Shown: in pieces, positions 22,336 to 34,729 of the stretch
How the letters are laid out: every line of letters starts with the position of its first letter
Position numbering within the stretch: position 1 is the stretch's first letter
Source of the DNA: Roridomyces roridus
Taxonomy: Eukaryota; Basidiomycota; Agaricomycetes; Agaricales; Mycenaceae
Reading direction: 5' to 3'
DNA: 64,000 bases
NCBI GenBank assembly: GCA_029378245.1
Contig: JARKIF010000040.1
Coordinates: 124,001-188,000 of the forward strand
Made by a program: the position numbers and the translations under genes
The notes under the pieces: generated by a model
What the model saw: only the letters and a program-made list of their open reading frames with translations
The model's database searches: none
What the model was told of the DNA's origin: nothing

Positions 22336-25300
22336 TCGCAACTCCGCAGCCAGCCAGCCTGTTTTTGAATCAGAACCGTCATCTATCTGTGGCGGCGGCG
22401 ATGAATGAGGGGATGGGCGGTGTCGGACTCGGGCGCAGAAGCAGAAGTATTGGAATTCGAAGCAGGAGTAGATCGAGGAGGGTGATATAGTATAGTATAG
22501 TATGTATGCACGGTATCGGTACCTGAGGTGAAGAGACGGGACGGAATGTGTCTGTCCATGCTGTCTGCGGGGGGGTGGCGTTCGTGGATACCAAGCCTCC
22601 TCGATTGGGTCGGAATACGAATACGAATGAGAAGAGGCAGGGAGGCAGGGACCGGATACGCATCATGTGCATACGAGCTGCGAACCCCTGGGAGGCGTTG
22701 ACTTCGGAAGTTAACTAAAGGCCTAGGGGGAGAGGACGGTGACAGTCAAGTATTTTGAAACAGCTTTCCTGTACTTGCTACCCTTGAAGTCAAGTCGGGT
22801 AGGCGCAGACTCGGGTCTGGACTTTGTCGCGGAGTTGAAACCATTATATGTGCTAAGACTTGGTGTCGAGACTGCCTGCCGTTTCCACATACTGTATGTA
22901 CCACGCAAGTCGTTGACGCTAAAGTCGGTTAGCTCAGAGTCTGGGCGATGTCTGTGGTGGGGGATGTGTACCAGCCTCAGGGCCGGCCGAATGCCCGCTG
23001 AGATTGGAAGGAGAAGGAGAAGGAAGGAAAATGACCGGTGATATGGCGTCGGTGAAGCACATAGGTAGGTGAACGTGCGAGAGAGGCGCTATGCATCCAT
23101 CGGGGTCGGAGAAAGACAGACATTCAATGCGGTGCGATGTTGCGGAAGGGGCCGACCGAAATGTAAGTGCACACCAGAACAGTTTGAATCCCTTCACGTA
23201 GACTTGCGGAAGGAACATTCGTCGAGGAACCAAGGAGGGATGATTCGTATCATGGATCCAGGGAGTGAGTCAGTTGTGTCAAGTCAGATGTTGAAGGGAT
23301 TCGTTAGGGCCGTACATACTACGAAATCGAAATGAAATGAAATCGTGCCAGTGGGGCGGGGATCAGGGTAAGCGGGCCGAAGGGAAACCAAAATGGGTTT
23401 GTGGCTACTACCTCGTATGGGATTTCAGATCAGGGCGACGCAACGACAAGAAGTTATCAGATGTCATGACATTGATATGATACCGGGAGCGGAACCCCAC
23501 AGACGCACGCACGATGGTCTGACGGAGGGGTCAGAAGGGCAGCGGGCGGGTAAATGTAATGGAGCGCTGGTGCCCTTCCTCCCCGACGCCGCTAGGCAAG
23601 TAAGTAGCTCCGAAAATGTATCGCCATTGGAGCCCGGGGGTCGGGTCGGTCTGGCTGGGACGAGAACAAGCCCAGCCCGACAGGTCGGAGAATGGGAAAA
23701 CAAAACGGACTCCGCGACGCCGGAATTGAAAATCGGCTGCTTGCACACATGGAAATCAGAGTCAGGCTGCTGGCTACTAATGCAGCATGTGAACGAGATT
23801 GAACGACTTAACTAGAAGGGAAAAAGCGTGCGGGTACGGTCCTTGTCAAAGTTAGGGTGGCGAGAAGCGCAAACAAGACAAGAGGGAAGATGGAGAACCC
23901 TAATTTGGGAAACGTGAAAGACACAGCATAAATTGCGCGTGGCCATGTCAAAACGGTGCGTGGGATCGTCAATTCTCGAGACGAACCACCGGTGCGCACT
24001 GGCTTGTTTGATGGCGGATAATTGTTATTTTGTTCAGGGAAATCAAGACATCCCTAGATTCTCTGGTCAAGTAATGGAGATCCGTGTTTACCTGAGTGAT
24101 CCCTACATGCTTGGACGTCCTCGCCGACAGCGACGGTAATACTGCCGTTTGATGGCGAAAAATAAATAAATAATTCAAAATTCTCGTTGTTCAAGTTTAG
24201 ATCGTTTAATGGGTCCATAGCCGAGCCAGCTGTCATGGCTGGTTGCCATGTGTATCAGCTTGGGCTTGTCTTTCACCGTTCAACCATCGCCTCACAAGGT
24301 TCCTCCAAGCAAGCTCCAATGCCTTCTTGTCGCCTTGTCGCTTCTCCCGACCTAGGAACCTAACAGTTGAGCATGAATGTCGCCTATAAGCGTCCGCTGT
24401 GTCCATATACGGCCATATGCACCTGAAATCTCCGAAGTGATGCATTTTCCGTAGGAATCGCCCCCGTTGCGGAAGACGTCGCTTAACCTGTACAGCTCTC
24501 GCCTTTCTTTCAATCTCCCATCTTCTTCAGGTTTGTTACGCCACCACTGTATTATCCCTGGGCCTCGTACCCCTCTTCCGGCCGCTGAGCATATGGGATG
24601 CTATCCCCGTCCAAGGTCTAACCCGTTCCTGCTCCCGAGCAGTAATGGCACCGCGTAGGTATGTACAAGCATGCTCCGACACCTAGTTCATGCTGCTGGC
24701 AACCCGCACCCTGTTCCCGCGGAGCTCGAGCTCGACCGGCACGCTATCCCCTTCGCCGTGTGCCTCGCCGGCAAGTACCCACCTCGAGCTTCTGGCGTTG
24801 CTGCCGTCAACGCCCAATGCAATTCGAATTCGTCACTGCACGTTGGTTGGCTGCGGAACATCTACATCTGCATACACACACACCACCGTGACTGCATCCA
24901 CGTTCTGGCTCCGGCTTACCCATCTCCGGCGGCGACAAAGGCTGTCCTTGTCTCATCTGCTTCTTTGTTTTCTCCCGACCAGTCTCTGGCCGACGTCCCA
25001 TCCATCCGTCCATCTGCTCCATCTTTCTTTCTGTGGGCGCTGACTAAACGCCGCGCTGCTGCCTCATCGGACATAGATATAGACTGACAAGTTAGCTGTT
25101 ATGTACCCGGCAAGGCCCTTTCACATGCTCCCGTTCGGTGAACCACAGGTGCTCCGCTGTGTTTCTTTGAGTGCAGTGGTGCGACACGGCCGCCTCGACT
25201 GATCTTACCGTAACTCCGACCTGGGCGCTCAATCTCTGATGCACAGTCCTGGGCCAAGTTACTCTGCCCCGCACTAGGCCGCTGAGGGTATGTATCTATT

Positions 25301-25658
25301 AACGACTGATATTGGATCTCCCGCGTCGAGGGTGTTCATTGAAGGTTGAGCACCCTATTCCCTACGCTGACACCGGGCTCTTCCGTTTGTTGGGAATTTG
25401 CTAGTAGAGGTCGTGTGATTTAATATGCTCCAGTCGCTGGAGGAATGGAAGATGTTGGGCAGTTGAACCGATTTTCCTTTCACGGTGAACGGCGGGCGCG
25501 GCATATCATGTGATGGCATGTCATCACAAACCGCAGCAAACGCGCTTCTCGTCTTCCACCATCGCAATCTCTTTCTCTCCGTGTGCTCGCGCGTCTGTTC
25601 CCGTGGAACTGTGTTCCTTGTCACTCGTTCAAGACCCACAGCCACTTCCGCTCCCTGA

Positions 25659-28600
25659 ATGTCGGCTCGAAAGAAGAAAAGTCTGGCCGACATCCAGCAG
25701 ATTTTCGATTCAATCAAGGGTGGGCCTGCAACGGCGCAGACTCTCCGCGGGATTGAAAGTAACATCATAGATCTCGTTATCACCGTCAAGCCTCAATTAG
25801 ACAAACCCGACCCAGAGGGACGGCTTTCCTTGATTGAGAAACTCCGTCAGATCGCCTCCCTCGCCGAGTCTTTCACGGAACAACGACCCAAATCCACCAA
25901 GAGTTGGCTGCCCCTCTCTGACGAACTCGACCAAGAAGGTGCCTGTGTCCCGGCGATCCGTCCCCTCCTGCATACTAAAGACTCTCACAGGCGTCAATCT
26001 ATGGAATATTTCCGGTTTGGTGCAACAGAGCCCGCATGACGAACGCCTGCCGCTAGTGGCTGCACGTAAGTGCACCCTCCTCCTGTTCTGCGCGTGATAT
26101 CATCCCTCCCATCCTATCCAGTGCGGCTGGCGGCATTCCGTCTGATTGAGGCCGGCCTCGAGTCGAAGCCAGGAATCTCAAGTCAGTCTCCATCCATCCA
26201 TCCAACCTTGTTCTCTGTTTCTGATTCCGGCAACCTAATTTAAGCCCTCGTTCACATTCTCCAATTGGCTAGCAAAACTGGGGCGACGCTATCAGGTAAG
26301 CTGCGCGCCACGTCTCTCTTGGTGGAAATGAAATTGAATAGAGTTTGTACAGAGGCGGGGAGTGGTGACGCAGCGGGGACTGTTCTGACAAGTGCCGCCC
26401 GTGTACGCCGCCTTAGCTAAACTGACCCTTAAACTTAATTTCCACCCACAGTACGACGAGCTATTGAAGAACGCGGAAGACCCCGAAGGTGTACACCGGG
26501 TTGAACGATCCTGTGCGAGCATCGTCTACTTTTCGGCTCGAATGGAAGCGGTGCGTGATTCACGTTATATCCGCAGCGTGTACTCAGCCGTGCCCAGGCG
26601 TGGAAAGAAGGGAACCACGGCGTGGCTGCATTCATGTCACAGAAGATAACGGGTATGTCTTCCGTTCCTGTCAGTGTCTGTGCTCCGAGTGACGACTTGC
26701 ATGCGGCAGACGATGAGAATCGGCTGTCTCTTTTGCCGCCGCACGATGTGAGCCTCTCTCCCCGCAACATCCAAACCTTGTTTAATCTGGGAATAACAGC
26801 GAGAACGATTGGCGAGGAAACTCCACGAAATTGCTAAATCCGTTTTGAAGCTCCATTCTCCGGAAGGCGGAGAGGGTAATGATGCGGTGGGATGGATTCA
26901 GAAAGCCTTTGGCATCGCCGACAAGCTCGATGATACGGTGGGGTTGGGTATTCCCGAGTTGAAGGTGGCGTCGTCGGCGTCTTTTGCTTTTTCCGAAGCA
27001 CTGAATGAATACAGGTCGCTATCCTCAGAACGATGGGTACGGGAAACTCCCGGCCTGAACTTGACTGAGGTCTTACAGCCAGGGCGTATTTCATTTCTGG
27101 GGCTTACGACCGCGCGGAAGCTGCATTGGATGAACTTGTTCCTACAATAGACGGTTTGAAAGAGAACGTAAGTCCCGACGAGCTCTCGGCGCTGATATCT
27201 TACCGCGAGCCAGGAACGTCCCGAGTATCAAGAGCTTCGTTGGCAGAAATTAGCCATCTTGAAGCACCGGAAAGCGGGCGATGTAGCGCTGCTCCAAGGT
27301 TTTTGAATCCGCGTTCGCCCTTCACACGCTGATCGTCGAGCGATTGGTTTCCCAGCATACAAATCTATCATTGACCACATGACGGTCTCCTCGGAATCCA
27401 ATATTACTGAGTTTGTCTTGATTGTTTTCATCCCCCCGCCTTCTCTGAGTTCTGACTCATCCGGCAGTCTCCTCCACGACCTTCGGGGTTCCAGTCATCA
27501 TTAGTACGTCCGATTCCATTCCAGAATTCCGGATGCAAAATGAAGGTGGCTTGCTTTTCACAGCGTCCTGGTCACTGATGTGCATCGGTACTGCCTTGAA
27601 CAGCTGTTGGCTTCTGAACAAGTCGACGGCGATTCGGACAGCGTGAACCGAATCTTGCTGTCCTTGATCGTTCACTGCTCAAAAGACACTGATCATCCGA
27701 GGGCTATTGCCGCTATGGACTCGGCGTTCACAGGCAAGTGATCATGCCGTTCTTCCGTTTATGGGACTTGATGTGCATGGATCCTTAGCAACATCAGAAG
27801 CGGGATATAGTCTATCCAATCTAGCCGCCACGGCGTCTCTCACGGTAAGACTGTTGTTGTATCCGCGTCATTCAGGGATGAACGAACTGAAATTTATCAG
27901 CTGATATGGCAATACGGCGACCGATACTTTAACGCGAAGCGGTGGGTCGATGCCGCCGAGTGGTTCTTGGCTGGAAGTCACGCGTTGTTCCGTGGAGGGA
28001 GCCCGACGAGCAGTGCAAAGTGTTTCCGGAAAGCCGCGCTGTGTTATATCGAGCACAAGGAGTGTGCAAAGGCGTCTGCTGTGATCCGCCGATGCCCGGC
28101 CAATGAAGCCGCGACACATTATGTGCTATTTCTCGCTGCGGTGCATCAAGGTCCGTTCTAGAGTTGGTTGATGTTTTTTTTTCCCGCCTATGATTGATTC
28201 GTCACACGGACAGGGTTGGAGGACGAAGGTGGTTTAGCAGAGAACCCGACGAACTCGACTGACTTGGATTTCATTTCAGCTATCCGAGCTACGCGTGACA
28301 TGGTCAAGGCTGCGGATTTTGACCGCAAGATGCTCTTATTGGCGACCCAAATATCATACGAATCAGAGATGAAGAGTGTTCTTCTTGCCGTGCTTGACGG
28401 CCTTTTGCGGACTTTGAAGATGGAGAAGAGCGGTGAGACCGTGGTGGAAGCGGTGACTCTCATTCGCTGCATAATTAGACTCGTGCTCAAGTTGCTCGTG
28501 GAACCCGCTGCGAACAAGCAAGTCGAATCCTTCTCTTCTCCCTGTGCGGAACTGCCATCTGACGAGATGTTTGTTAGACCTGTTTTGATCGAAACCCTGA

Positions 28601-30065
28601 TTTCTCACTTCAACACGGCCAAGATCCTCGCAGAAGAGGCGAGCAAGGACAAGTCGATTCATCGGATCATCAAAGATATCTCGTGGTTATGGCGCACGGC
28701 TTATAATTGTGCGGTGCAGGGTTGCGCCGAGTGGGACCGATCAGAGGAACGAATTTGGCAGCTGTTTGAAGTGGCGAGAGATGTGCATCCGTTTTTGTTG
28801 AGTTTACCGGCTATTGCTGACGATTCGGGATAGATGCTGAGTACGTGCTGCGAGTCTTCACCCATGGACGTCGATGCGGATGTGTATCTCCATCTAATCA
28901 ACGCGACGTTCTCGGGCGTGTCTGGGAGAGGTGAATGACTTGCTGTTCGAACGCAGTCGATTTAGCTCACCACTCGGATTAGTGTTCGCTGGCCGGATAG
29001 CTGCCAAGGATGGTACAGTCGACGTGCGAATGATTCTTCTCATTTCCGAATCCTATTTACTCAGCCGGACCTTCAGGCCACCCGTCTCCGTGAGAACGCG
29101 GTCCAAGTCAAAGCGAGCAAAGAGAAGATTTTGACGATTATGGACAAGAATAAGATCACAGATGCCGAGGACGTTGTCCGGGTCGAGTATTTTCTGCACG
29201 TGCTTCGGGTGTTTGAAGTGGAGATTTTGGCGCAGCTCAAGGAGTGGGAGCAGTTGAGCAAGATCATCTCGGTGCGGGAGCCTCTGGTTTCGATTGCTTT
29301 GATTGTGCTGATAAGACCCATGCAGGAGGTGGTGACTTCCGGGCCATTGGGTGTGGGCACGTATGAGGCGATCGCTGATATATTGGTGGGTTTTTTTTTC
29401 ATTCAGGGTCTGATCTTTTTTGAAGCGATTGATGTTTCAGTGGTCTGAGCCCGAGTGTCCAATCAACGGTGTGTCTTGCGTTCGTCGTCTGATATAGCAT
29501 ATTAACAGCGGCAAGTCCTGTTGACCGGGCTGGAGGCACGTCTAATCTGTGCTTGATACAAACAACGCTGACTGACTGACACAGGCGATCTTGCGCGCGA
29601 GTCTCGACCACAATGCGCTATCGGTAGACAAGTTCTCGAGGTGGCTGCGGGGCATATGCACCATCATCCTCGCGCGAAACACGCCTGCAGACCGTTTGAA
29701 AGCGATTGGGTACGTCGAACAGGCCGTCACCGTGATAGACCAGAACAAGGAGGGCGACGACGCGTACCCGATGGAAGAACGCAATTGGGTTCTTGGTACG
29801 GCGTATAACACGGGTTTCGAGTGTCTCGAGTATGTGCTCCTCGACTATGTGTCTCTTCTTTGGTGCTGATTGAGTACGCAGATCGTCTATGCTCGATGAG
29901 GCGAAGCGGTGGTTCGAGGTAGCGACTCTCATTTGCAAGTACGTTCCCGGGGGAGAGGAACGAGCAGAGAAGGTACGCGTCTATCTTGTTTTCCCAACCC
30001 CGCTAAATCCTGGGAAGATTTCCGACACGTACATGCATTTGCTCGCCCGATACAATCCGACATGA
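25659..30065 (+). CDS. SPO22/ZIP4-like meiotic TPR protein
   Basis: This is a likely member of the Spo22/Zip4 family, which acts in the nucleus at meiotic chromosome synapsis and crossover formation. The start at 25659 (MSARKKKSLADIQ) is followed by a chain of many short exons. Family-like helical segments can be read in order: a LWN-containing segment (EGVNLWNISGLVQQSP), KLHEIAKSVLKL, GWIQKAFGIADKLDD, a second half with EWFLAGSHALF and SAKCFRKAALCYIE, and LEVEILAQLKEWEQL-like TPR helices. The last exon (ISDTYMHLLARYN) ends with TGA at 30063-30065, which is the usual C-terminus for the family. I joined the clear exons but did not fix all junctions, so the exact length (about 1000 residues) is uncertain. 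No frame break was noticed. Confidence 0.75.
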
Positions 30066-30158
30066 CATCACTCAACGCATTTTCTTGACCCCAAACTGTA
30101 TTCCAATCACCACCATCTTGTAGCATTCGCATTCGCAAAATCGAAATTACATTGTATT

Positions 30159-30658
30159 TTACACGAACATGTCGATGAGCAACACCTTCAAGAAGCGATT
30201 GCCCTTTGCGGATTTCAAGGGGAAGATCTTGTGTTTTGAAATCGTATAATGCTGCAACGCGCCACAGGACGGATGCGTCTTGGCGATGGTCCCCGAACGC
30301 TGCGCGTCGAGGAGGTCGTAGATGTTGACCCAATGGCGTCGCAACAGCTGTTATAATATCCGTGGGTGAGTCCACTGCTGGTAAGGTGGCGCACCTGTTT
30401 ACACCTCGTAATGGACGCGGGCACGTCATTCTCATTCACCCCGACGAGTGCACACATCGCCTGCCACCCCGCCAGCCTGTTCTCGTCACTTCCGAATTGG
30501 AAGGTGAACTCTTCACGCCCGCATTTCTCCCATTCTCTATTGTAGACCTTGCTCCTTTTGCGCCAGCCGCGGAGGGCTGCGAGGGCGCCGAATTGTTGGC
30601 GGAGGGGGAGGGCAGGGTTGTGATTGAAGTCTGGGTGGGCAGTCCAATATGCTGACAT
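30159..30658 (-). CDS. Small conserved fungal protein, function unknown
   Basis: Two exons, 30658-30395 and 30347-30159, are joined by a 47 base intron and give about 150 residues. The N-terminus carries a pattern I know from many fungal hypothetical proteins: an aromatic-Asp-Phe start, then LRQQFGALAALRGW, a Tyr in the next helix, and later WQAMCALVGV followed by WVNIYDLLDA. There is no signal peptide or membrane segment. It faces the ZIP4-like gene tail to tail, with 93 bases between stop codons. No function can be given. Confidence 0.7.
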
Positions 30659-31524
30659 GGTGTCAGCGGGTGTTTTTTTTGCTGGGGAGCAACTAGGTGG
30701 TGAGGGTCAGGGAGAGACGAGCTGAGTGGGTGGTGGGTGGTGTAAACGTTGAAACGGCGAGGCGCCTGGCTGTGAGTCAAGGGAGAAGGCGTCTAACGAC
30801 GAATGAGCCGATTAATAATTACGCGCTCGCGCAGTCAAGGTGGTGATTTGAAGCCCTGCTCTTTATACTATTATCCTTCCACCGTACAATGAGTGCGAAT
30901 CCTGCTTTCATCTCCACATTGTGGCGGGCCTCGTTGCAAGCCGGATGATCCGGGCTTGGACCCTTGATGAAAAGTCACAATGTGGTTGCCTTGAGGATTC
31001 GGATCATTCGAGTGGAGCCGGCGAAGCCACACGATGTGTGTTGGAAGCTTAAGTGTGAACGGCGTTGGAACGGCGGCCGCAGCTCTTGAGTGAGTTACCG
31101 GACCAATGCTATAGCCAACTGTCGCCTACAATCAGGGGTTACCCTCGACCGACGGCTGCTGGCTCCGCAGACCGAATCATTTGCGCTGTATGCATGGATC
31201 ACCGTTGGATCACCGGCAAACAGCTCCATCACCGGCATCCGCAACATCATCGCGCACCGCCTCGAGGTACTCTTTTTTTTCCCTCTCTCCTCCGCCGAGG
31301 CTGCTCTCCTGATAGTGGAAGTGGCTGAGACCGTGTGCCTTGGACTCTGGTCACAATACCTACAGACATGTTACATCTGGTCCTCGAGCGAGCTGTATGA
31401 TCCGTGGCTTCATGAATTTGACGGGACACGGGAACACTATGATTATAAAATACTCAAGGGTTGAGTTCTACTTCCCCTTCCCCAAACTTGCCGCGATCTG
31501 CAGGCCGAAATGCAGGCCGAAACC
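30659..31524. other. Intergenic
   Basis: Weak open frames on the plus strand at 31.1-31.5 kb show no recognisable domain. Nothing is supported. Confidence 0.4.
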
Positions 31525-31743
31525 CTACCGTTGATTTTCCGCGAGGTCTACAATTGCCAGCGCTGAAACGTCTGGCCTCAGATTCTCTGGCATTCGTTCT
31601 GCGAGCGAGAATGGATCGAACTTTGACATCGCAGCAGCGTGCATCTCAGAGATCGTTCGTTCGATCAGGAATCCAGGCCATATCACGCTCTCGACCGCGA
31701 TATACGTGGAGGTCTCGACGATGCCCTCGTTGGTAGTCAACAA
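31525..31743 (-). other. Possible orphan coding fragment
   Basis: This is a 70 residue open stretch with normal protein composition (GIVETSTYIAVESVIWPGF, ending in LAIVDLAENQR). It could be a downstream exon of the membrane protein at 31848-32447 or a remnant of another gene. I could not connect it with a good splice site. Confidence 0.25.
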
Positions 31744-31847
31744 ATATCGACCAAGGGATCCGGGAGTTGGAAAGTCCTTCCGGGACGCCCATGCCCGGCC
31801 GCGGGATTAGATATGTGAAATATATTCCCAACAACCGCCGTGCCGCA

Positions 31848-32447
31848 CTAGTATGGGTCCTTCTCTTCTGCCCCGACATCTGCCAACCATGCGGGATTCC
31901 TCCACCGGCGGATCGAAAATACAATCAAGCACACGACAAATCCCGCAACGAAGACCTCGAGACCGCCAGCCATGAATCCCCCCACGCCGCTGATGTTCTC
32001 GGCGAGGGATTTATCCGTGGAAACGGAACCGCTGGCGAAGAGGTTGAACGTGATCGCGCCGGCGGAGGCGAAGATGGAGATGAGTGTGCCGAGTGCGACT
32101 CGGATGTCGAAGGGCGAGGTTGCGGGTACCGGTGCTGCCACCTTAATTTGCTCGGTGAATGTCGTGGCTTCAGGCATCGACGACTCGGTACCATTCCGAG
32201 CCCATCGGTACAACGCCACGAAGCCGAAGCACATCGCGACCATGAAGATCAAGAGGCACATCAAGCCGCCTCCCTGCGTGAATTTCTGCAGCAGCCACAA
32301 GGGTGTGGGTACCCATGGTGCCGTCTGGGGGAATATATGGCGGACCAGGTAGGATGATCCGAGCAAGCCGATGAGGATGGGGCCTGGGGCCAGGATGAAT
32401 TGGAGAGCCGTCCAGGCGAGGAAGGTTTTGACGACGATTGGAGTCAT
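31848..32447 (-). CDS. MT-family small four-span membrane protein, copy C
   Basis: This is an intact 199 residue protein starting Met-Thr-Pro. Four hydrophobic spans are visible at roughly residues 7-35, 60-82, 115-140 and 152-180. The family signature KSLAENI lies just before the last span and is followed by FMAGGLEVFVAGF. It shares the signature and overall plan with copy D, which is immediately upstream on the same strand. C, D and terpene synthase 1 are consecutive and co-oriented. The role is unknown. Position suggests, without proving, a link to the terpenoid locus, for example as a membrane accessory. It is much longer in the first loop than copy D. Confidence 0.7.
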   Translation of the reverse strand: MTPIVVKTFLAWTALQFILAPGPILIGLLGSSYLVRHIFPQTAPWVPTPLWLLQKFTQGGGLMCLLIFMVAMCFGFVALYRWARNGTESSMPEATTFTEQIKVAAPVPATSPFDIRVALGTLISIFASAGAITFNLFASGSVSTDKSLAENISGVGGFMAGGLEVFVAGFVVCLIVFSIRRWRNPAWLADVGAEEKDPY

Positions 32448-32703
32448 GAGCGAGACGAGGTGGTGGGAGGAAGAAGCAAGATGAAAGTCATTGAATGAAT
32501 GCAGGCTGTGCGTTGACGGCGCGTGCCGTGACGCCGGGCATGGTTCCCGATCATTCGACGAGATTCATTGCTTCGGCGTTCCGGCTGGATCATGATGCAT
32601 GATGGACCTTTCTTGTTCAAACGTTCAAGTTCAGTTCACGAATCGCCCAGCCTCGTTGTACATCGGTTTCACTGATCCTCCTACTAAACAACCCTAGCAC
32701 ACA

Positions 32704-33207
32704 TCACACCTTCTGGGCCTCCATGGTCTCCCCTGCCCTCGATATTTCCCCTCTTCTCCCTTCCAATCCACTGCTGCTTCGCATAACCCACACGACGAGC
32801 AAATAAATCAAGTACACCACAAGCAGGGTTCGGACGCCGTAAAACAGGAACATCCCAAAGCTAGCGGCGTTCTCCGACAGAGTTTTGCGCAACGACACTA
32901 TGTCGTTCATGCGGAAGTGGTTGATGACGTTGACGATATTGACGCCGGTGACGAGGCGCATGGTGGATGAAGTTGACTTGGAATCGTCACTATCCAAGTT
33001 CGTGCTCAGCATTTTGAGCCGATGGAGCATCCCAAATCGGTATCCCAAAAAACAGATGGAGCCGAGGGCCGTGCCGTGCCCGACCTGCGTCGATATGGAT
33101 GAAATCGTGAGTGTGAGGCTCGGGAAGTAGATTGTGAGGAGGATGATAGAGCCGGTGAAGAGCGTCACGGCGAGGAAGAGGTGGAAAAATATGCGGGACT
33201 GGGTCAT
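32704..33207 (-). CDS. MT-family small membrane protein, copy D
   Basis: This is an intact 167 residue protein starting Met-Thr-Gln at 33207. Hydrophobic spans are FFHLFLAVTLFTGSIILLTI, a shorter one around ALGSICFLGYRFGM, and a last one FLFYGVRTLLVVYLIYLLVV. The signature KTLSEN precedes the last span. It aligns well with the dead copy E at 44.4 kb, sharing FP-S/T-L after the first span and a GYxFGM segment after the second. The upstream in-frame ATG at 33243 is possible, but the Met-Thr start matches the other copies. It lies 288 bases downstream of terpene synthase 1, in the same orientation. Confidence 0.72.
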   Translation of the reverse strand: MTQSRIFFHLFLAVTLFTGSIILLTIYFPSLTLTISSISTQVGHGTALGSICFLGYRFGMLHRLKMLSTNLDSDDSKSTSSTMRLVTGVNIVNVINHFRMNDIVSLRKTLSENAASFGMFLFYGVRTLLVVYLIYLLVVWVMRSSSGLEGRRGEISRAGETMEAQKV

Positions 33208-33495
33208 GAGGGTGGTGCGTGGGTTGTTGGCGAGGGCCCTCAAGCGTCGGCTTTTTAGCTATCGTTAGGCTGTGTGCGGGCGCCGGGCAGTGCTCTCATC
33301 AAGCTCTGGTTGTGATTTGATTGTGATCCAGTCAACGGTTCGGGCGAGCCGCCGCTCGGCGACTGATGGCCGTCGGGCACGCACCAGACGACCTTCATGT
33401 GTACTCTGCAGGTAGGCAACTTTGAAACTGACTTTGGTGTCGTCATTGTCCTCCGAAATCTCCAGAAGATTCTCAATTTGTACTCAAGCACGGTA

Positions 33496-34729
33496 CTAGT
33501 TGGAAATCCCCTGCCCTGGAAGCTGCTGCACCCACGACACCATGGAATCCAGCTTGTACCGCGGCGTCTCGATATGCCAGGACACATACGCATCGCGAAA
33601 CGCCCGCCACCGCTTCGCGATTTCGAGTTCCTCCACATCAACATCGATTCCCTTCTCACAGTCGTCTACGCGGAGTATCTTGTCAACACGATGCGTCGCC
33701 GCGCGCAGCTCGTCGCACAGCATAACGAGGGTGTCGAATGGTGTCCACTTTCCATCCGGTCCGGTACCGCGCGCGCCTGTGAAGAAGAGAGAGCGGGCAC
33801 GAAGACGAATGAGGGTGTGCTTCTCGTCCACGAGCTCTTCTTTGTGGAACGATGTGACGTCGTTCATTGCAAACTGGGAGACAATCTCAATGCCCAACTT
33901 TGGTAGAGTTCAAAACAAAAGGAGTACTGACAATGTAGAAACCGAAGTCGGGGAAGGCTCTGACATATTTCTCCAGCGGGTAGGGTTGGTTTGTGTTGGA
34001 TGTGAATGCCACGGCGGCGTACGCATCAGGGACGCCGGACTTTGAACGGAGGTATTGTGGACTGCGCATGGTTGAAATGACCGAATCCTTGATCGAACAA
34101 CTTACAATTTTTCTGCAACGCCATCCAGATAGGTGCCTTCAGAAGTGCCATTTCTGTCCTGCTCGCGCTGTATTTAGATGAAAATCAGCTCACCGGCCTG
34201 CGACTCAAATAGTGGTTGAACTCACCAGCGCGGTGAATATCTTTTTCTCGATCAAACACGCGTCGAGAAAACTGATCCAGGGCACAACAGCAGCATCCCT
34301 CAACACCGCTTCGTCTCCAAACATCCCGGACAGCTCCTTCAACAACTCGTGGTACAGAGCCAACAACGTCCCAGCCGGCTGCGCCTGCCCCATATACAGG
34401 CGATGCGAGAAGCGCGCAATTTCCTCGGCCATCCCATCGTTCTCTATCGTGTCGTCCATGGAGACAGTAATAGCGCTGAGTTTGGCGAAGACGAGTTTCA
34501 GGGATGTTTGAGTGTGTGGGTATAAGCGCTCTACGAGGGTGCCAGCACAATGCTCCAGTTCGTCGAGCTGCGTCGGGCTGTAGGACAGCGTGGGCCCCAG
34601 GTTGTGGACCATCCAAGTGTGGAAGGGGCCCCAGTATTGCGCGTCCTTTGGCTGGGGCGGTTCGTAGCGGTATCCGATGTCCGTTAACAGACGCTGGATG
34701 CAGCTGGTGTAATTAGAGGGAGTTGACAT
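33496..34729 (-). CDS. Terpene synthase 1, trichodiene-synthase (TRI5) family
   Basis: This is a class I sesquiterpene cyclase, expected to ionise farnesyl diphosphate with Mg ions in the cytosol. There are four exons: 34729-34226, 34167-34106, 34061-33932 and 33873-33496. All junctions keep frame and give about 357 residues, a normal length. The Asp-rich metal motif reads DDTIEND near residue 92. The second metal motif (NSE type) reads NDVTSFHKEE at the start of the last exon. The C-terminus keeps IAKRWRAFRDAYVSWHIET. It is divergent with the flavin monooxygenase at 35.8 kb and about 70% similar by eye to synthase 2. The product cannot be predicted. No lesion was seen. Confidence 0.88.

Larger units (their letters stand above)
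21735..25658. other. Gene-less 3.9 kb between cyclin and ZIP4-like gene
   Basis: No supported exon was found. It contains CAGT repeats, a (GAACCC) run at 22315-22335 and short GTATA repeats near 22487. Several medium open frames at 23.4-25.1 kb lack any domain and overlap one another on both strands. Confidence 0.5.

Noticed and set aside
24671..25087. 138 codon open frame upstream of the ZIP4-like gene
   Set aside because: Two other overlapping frames are equally open; low complexity; no domain.
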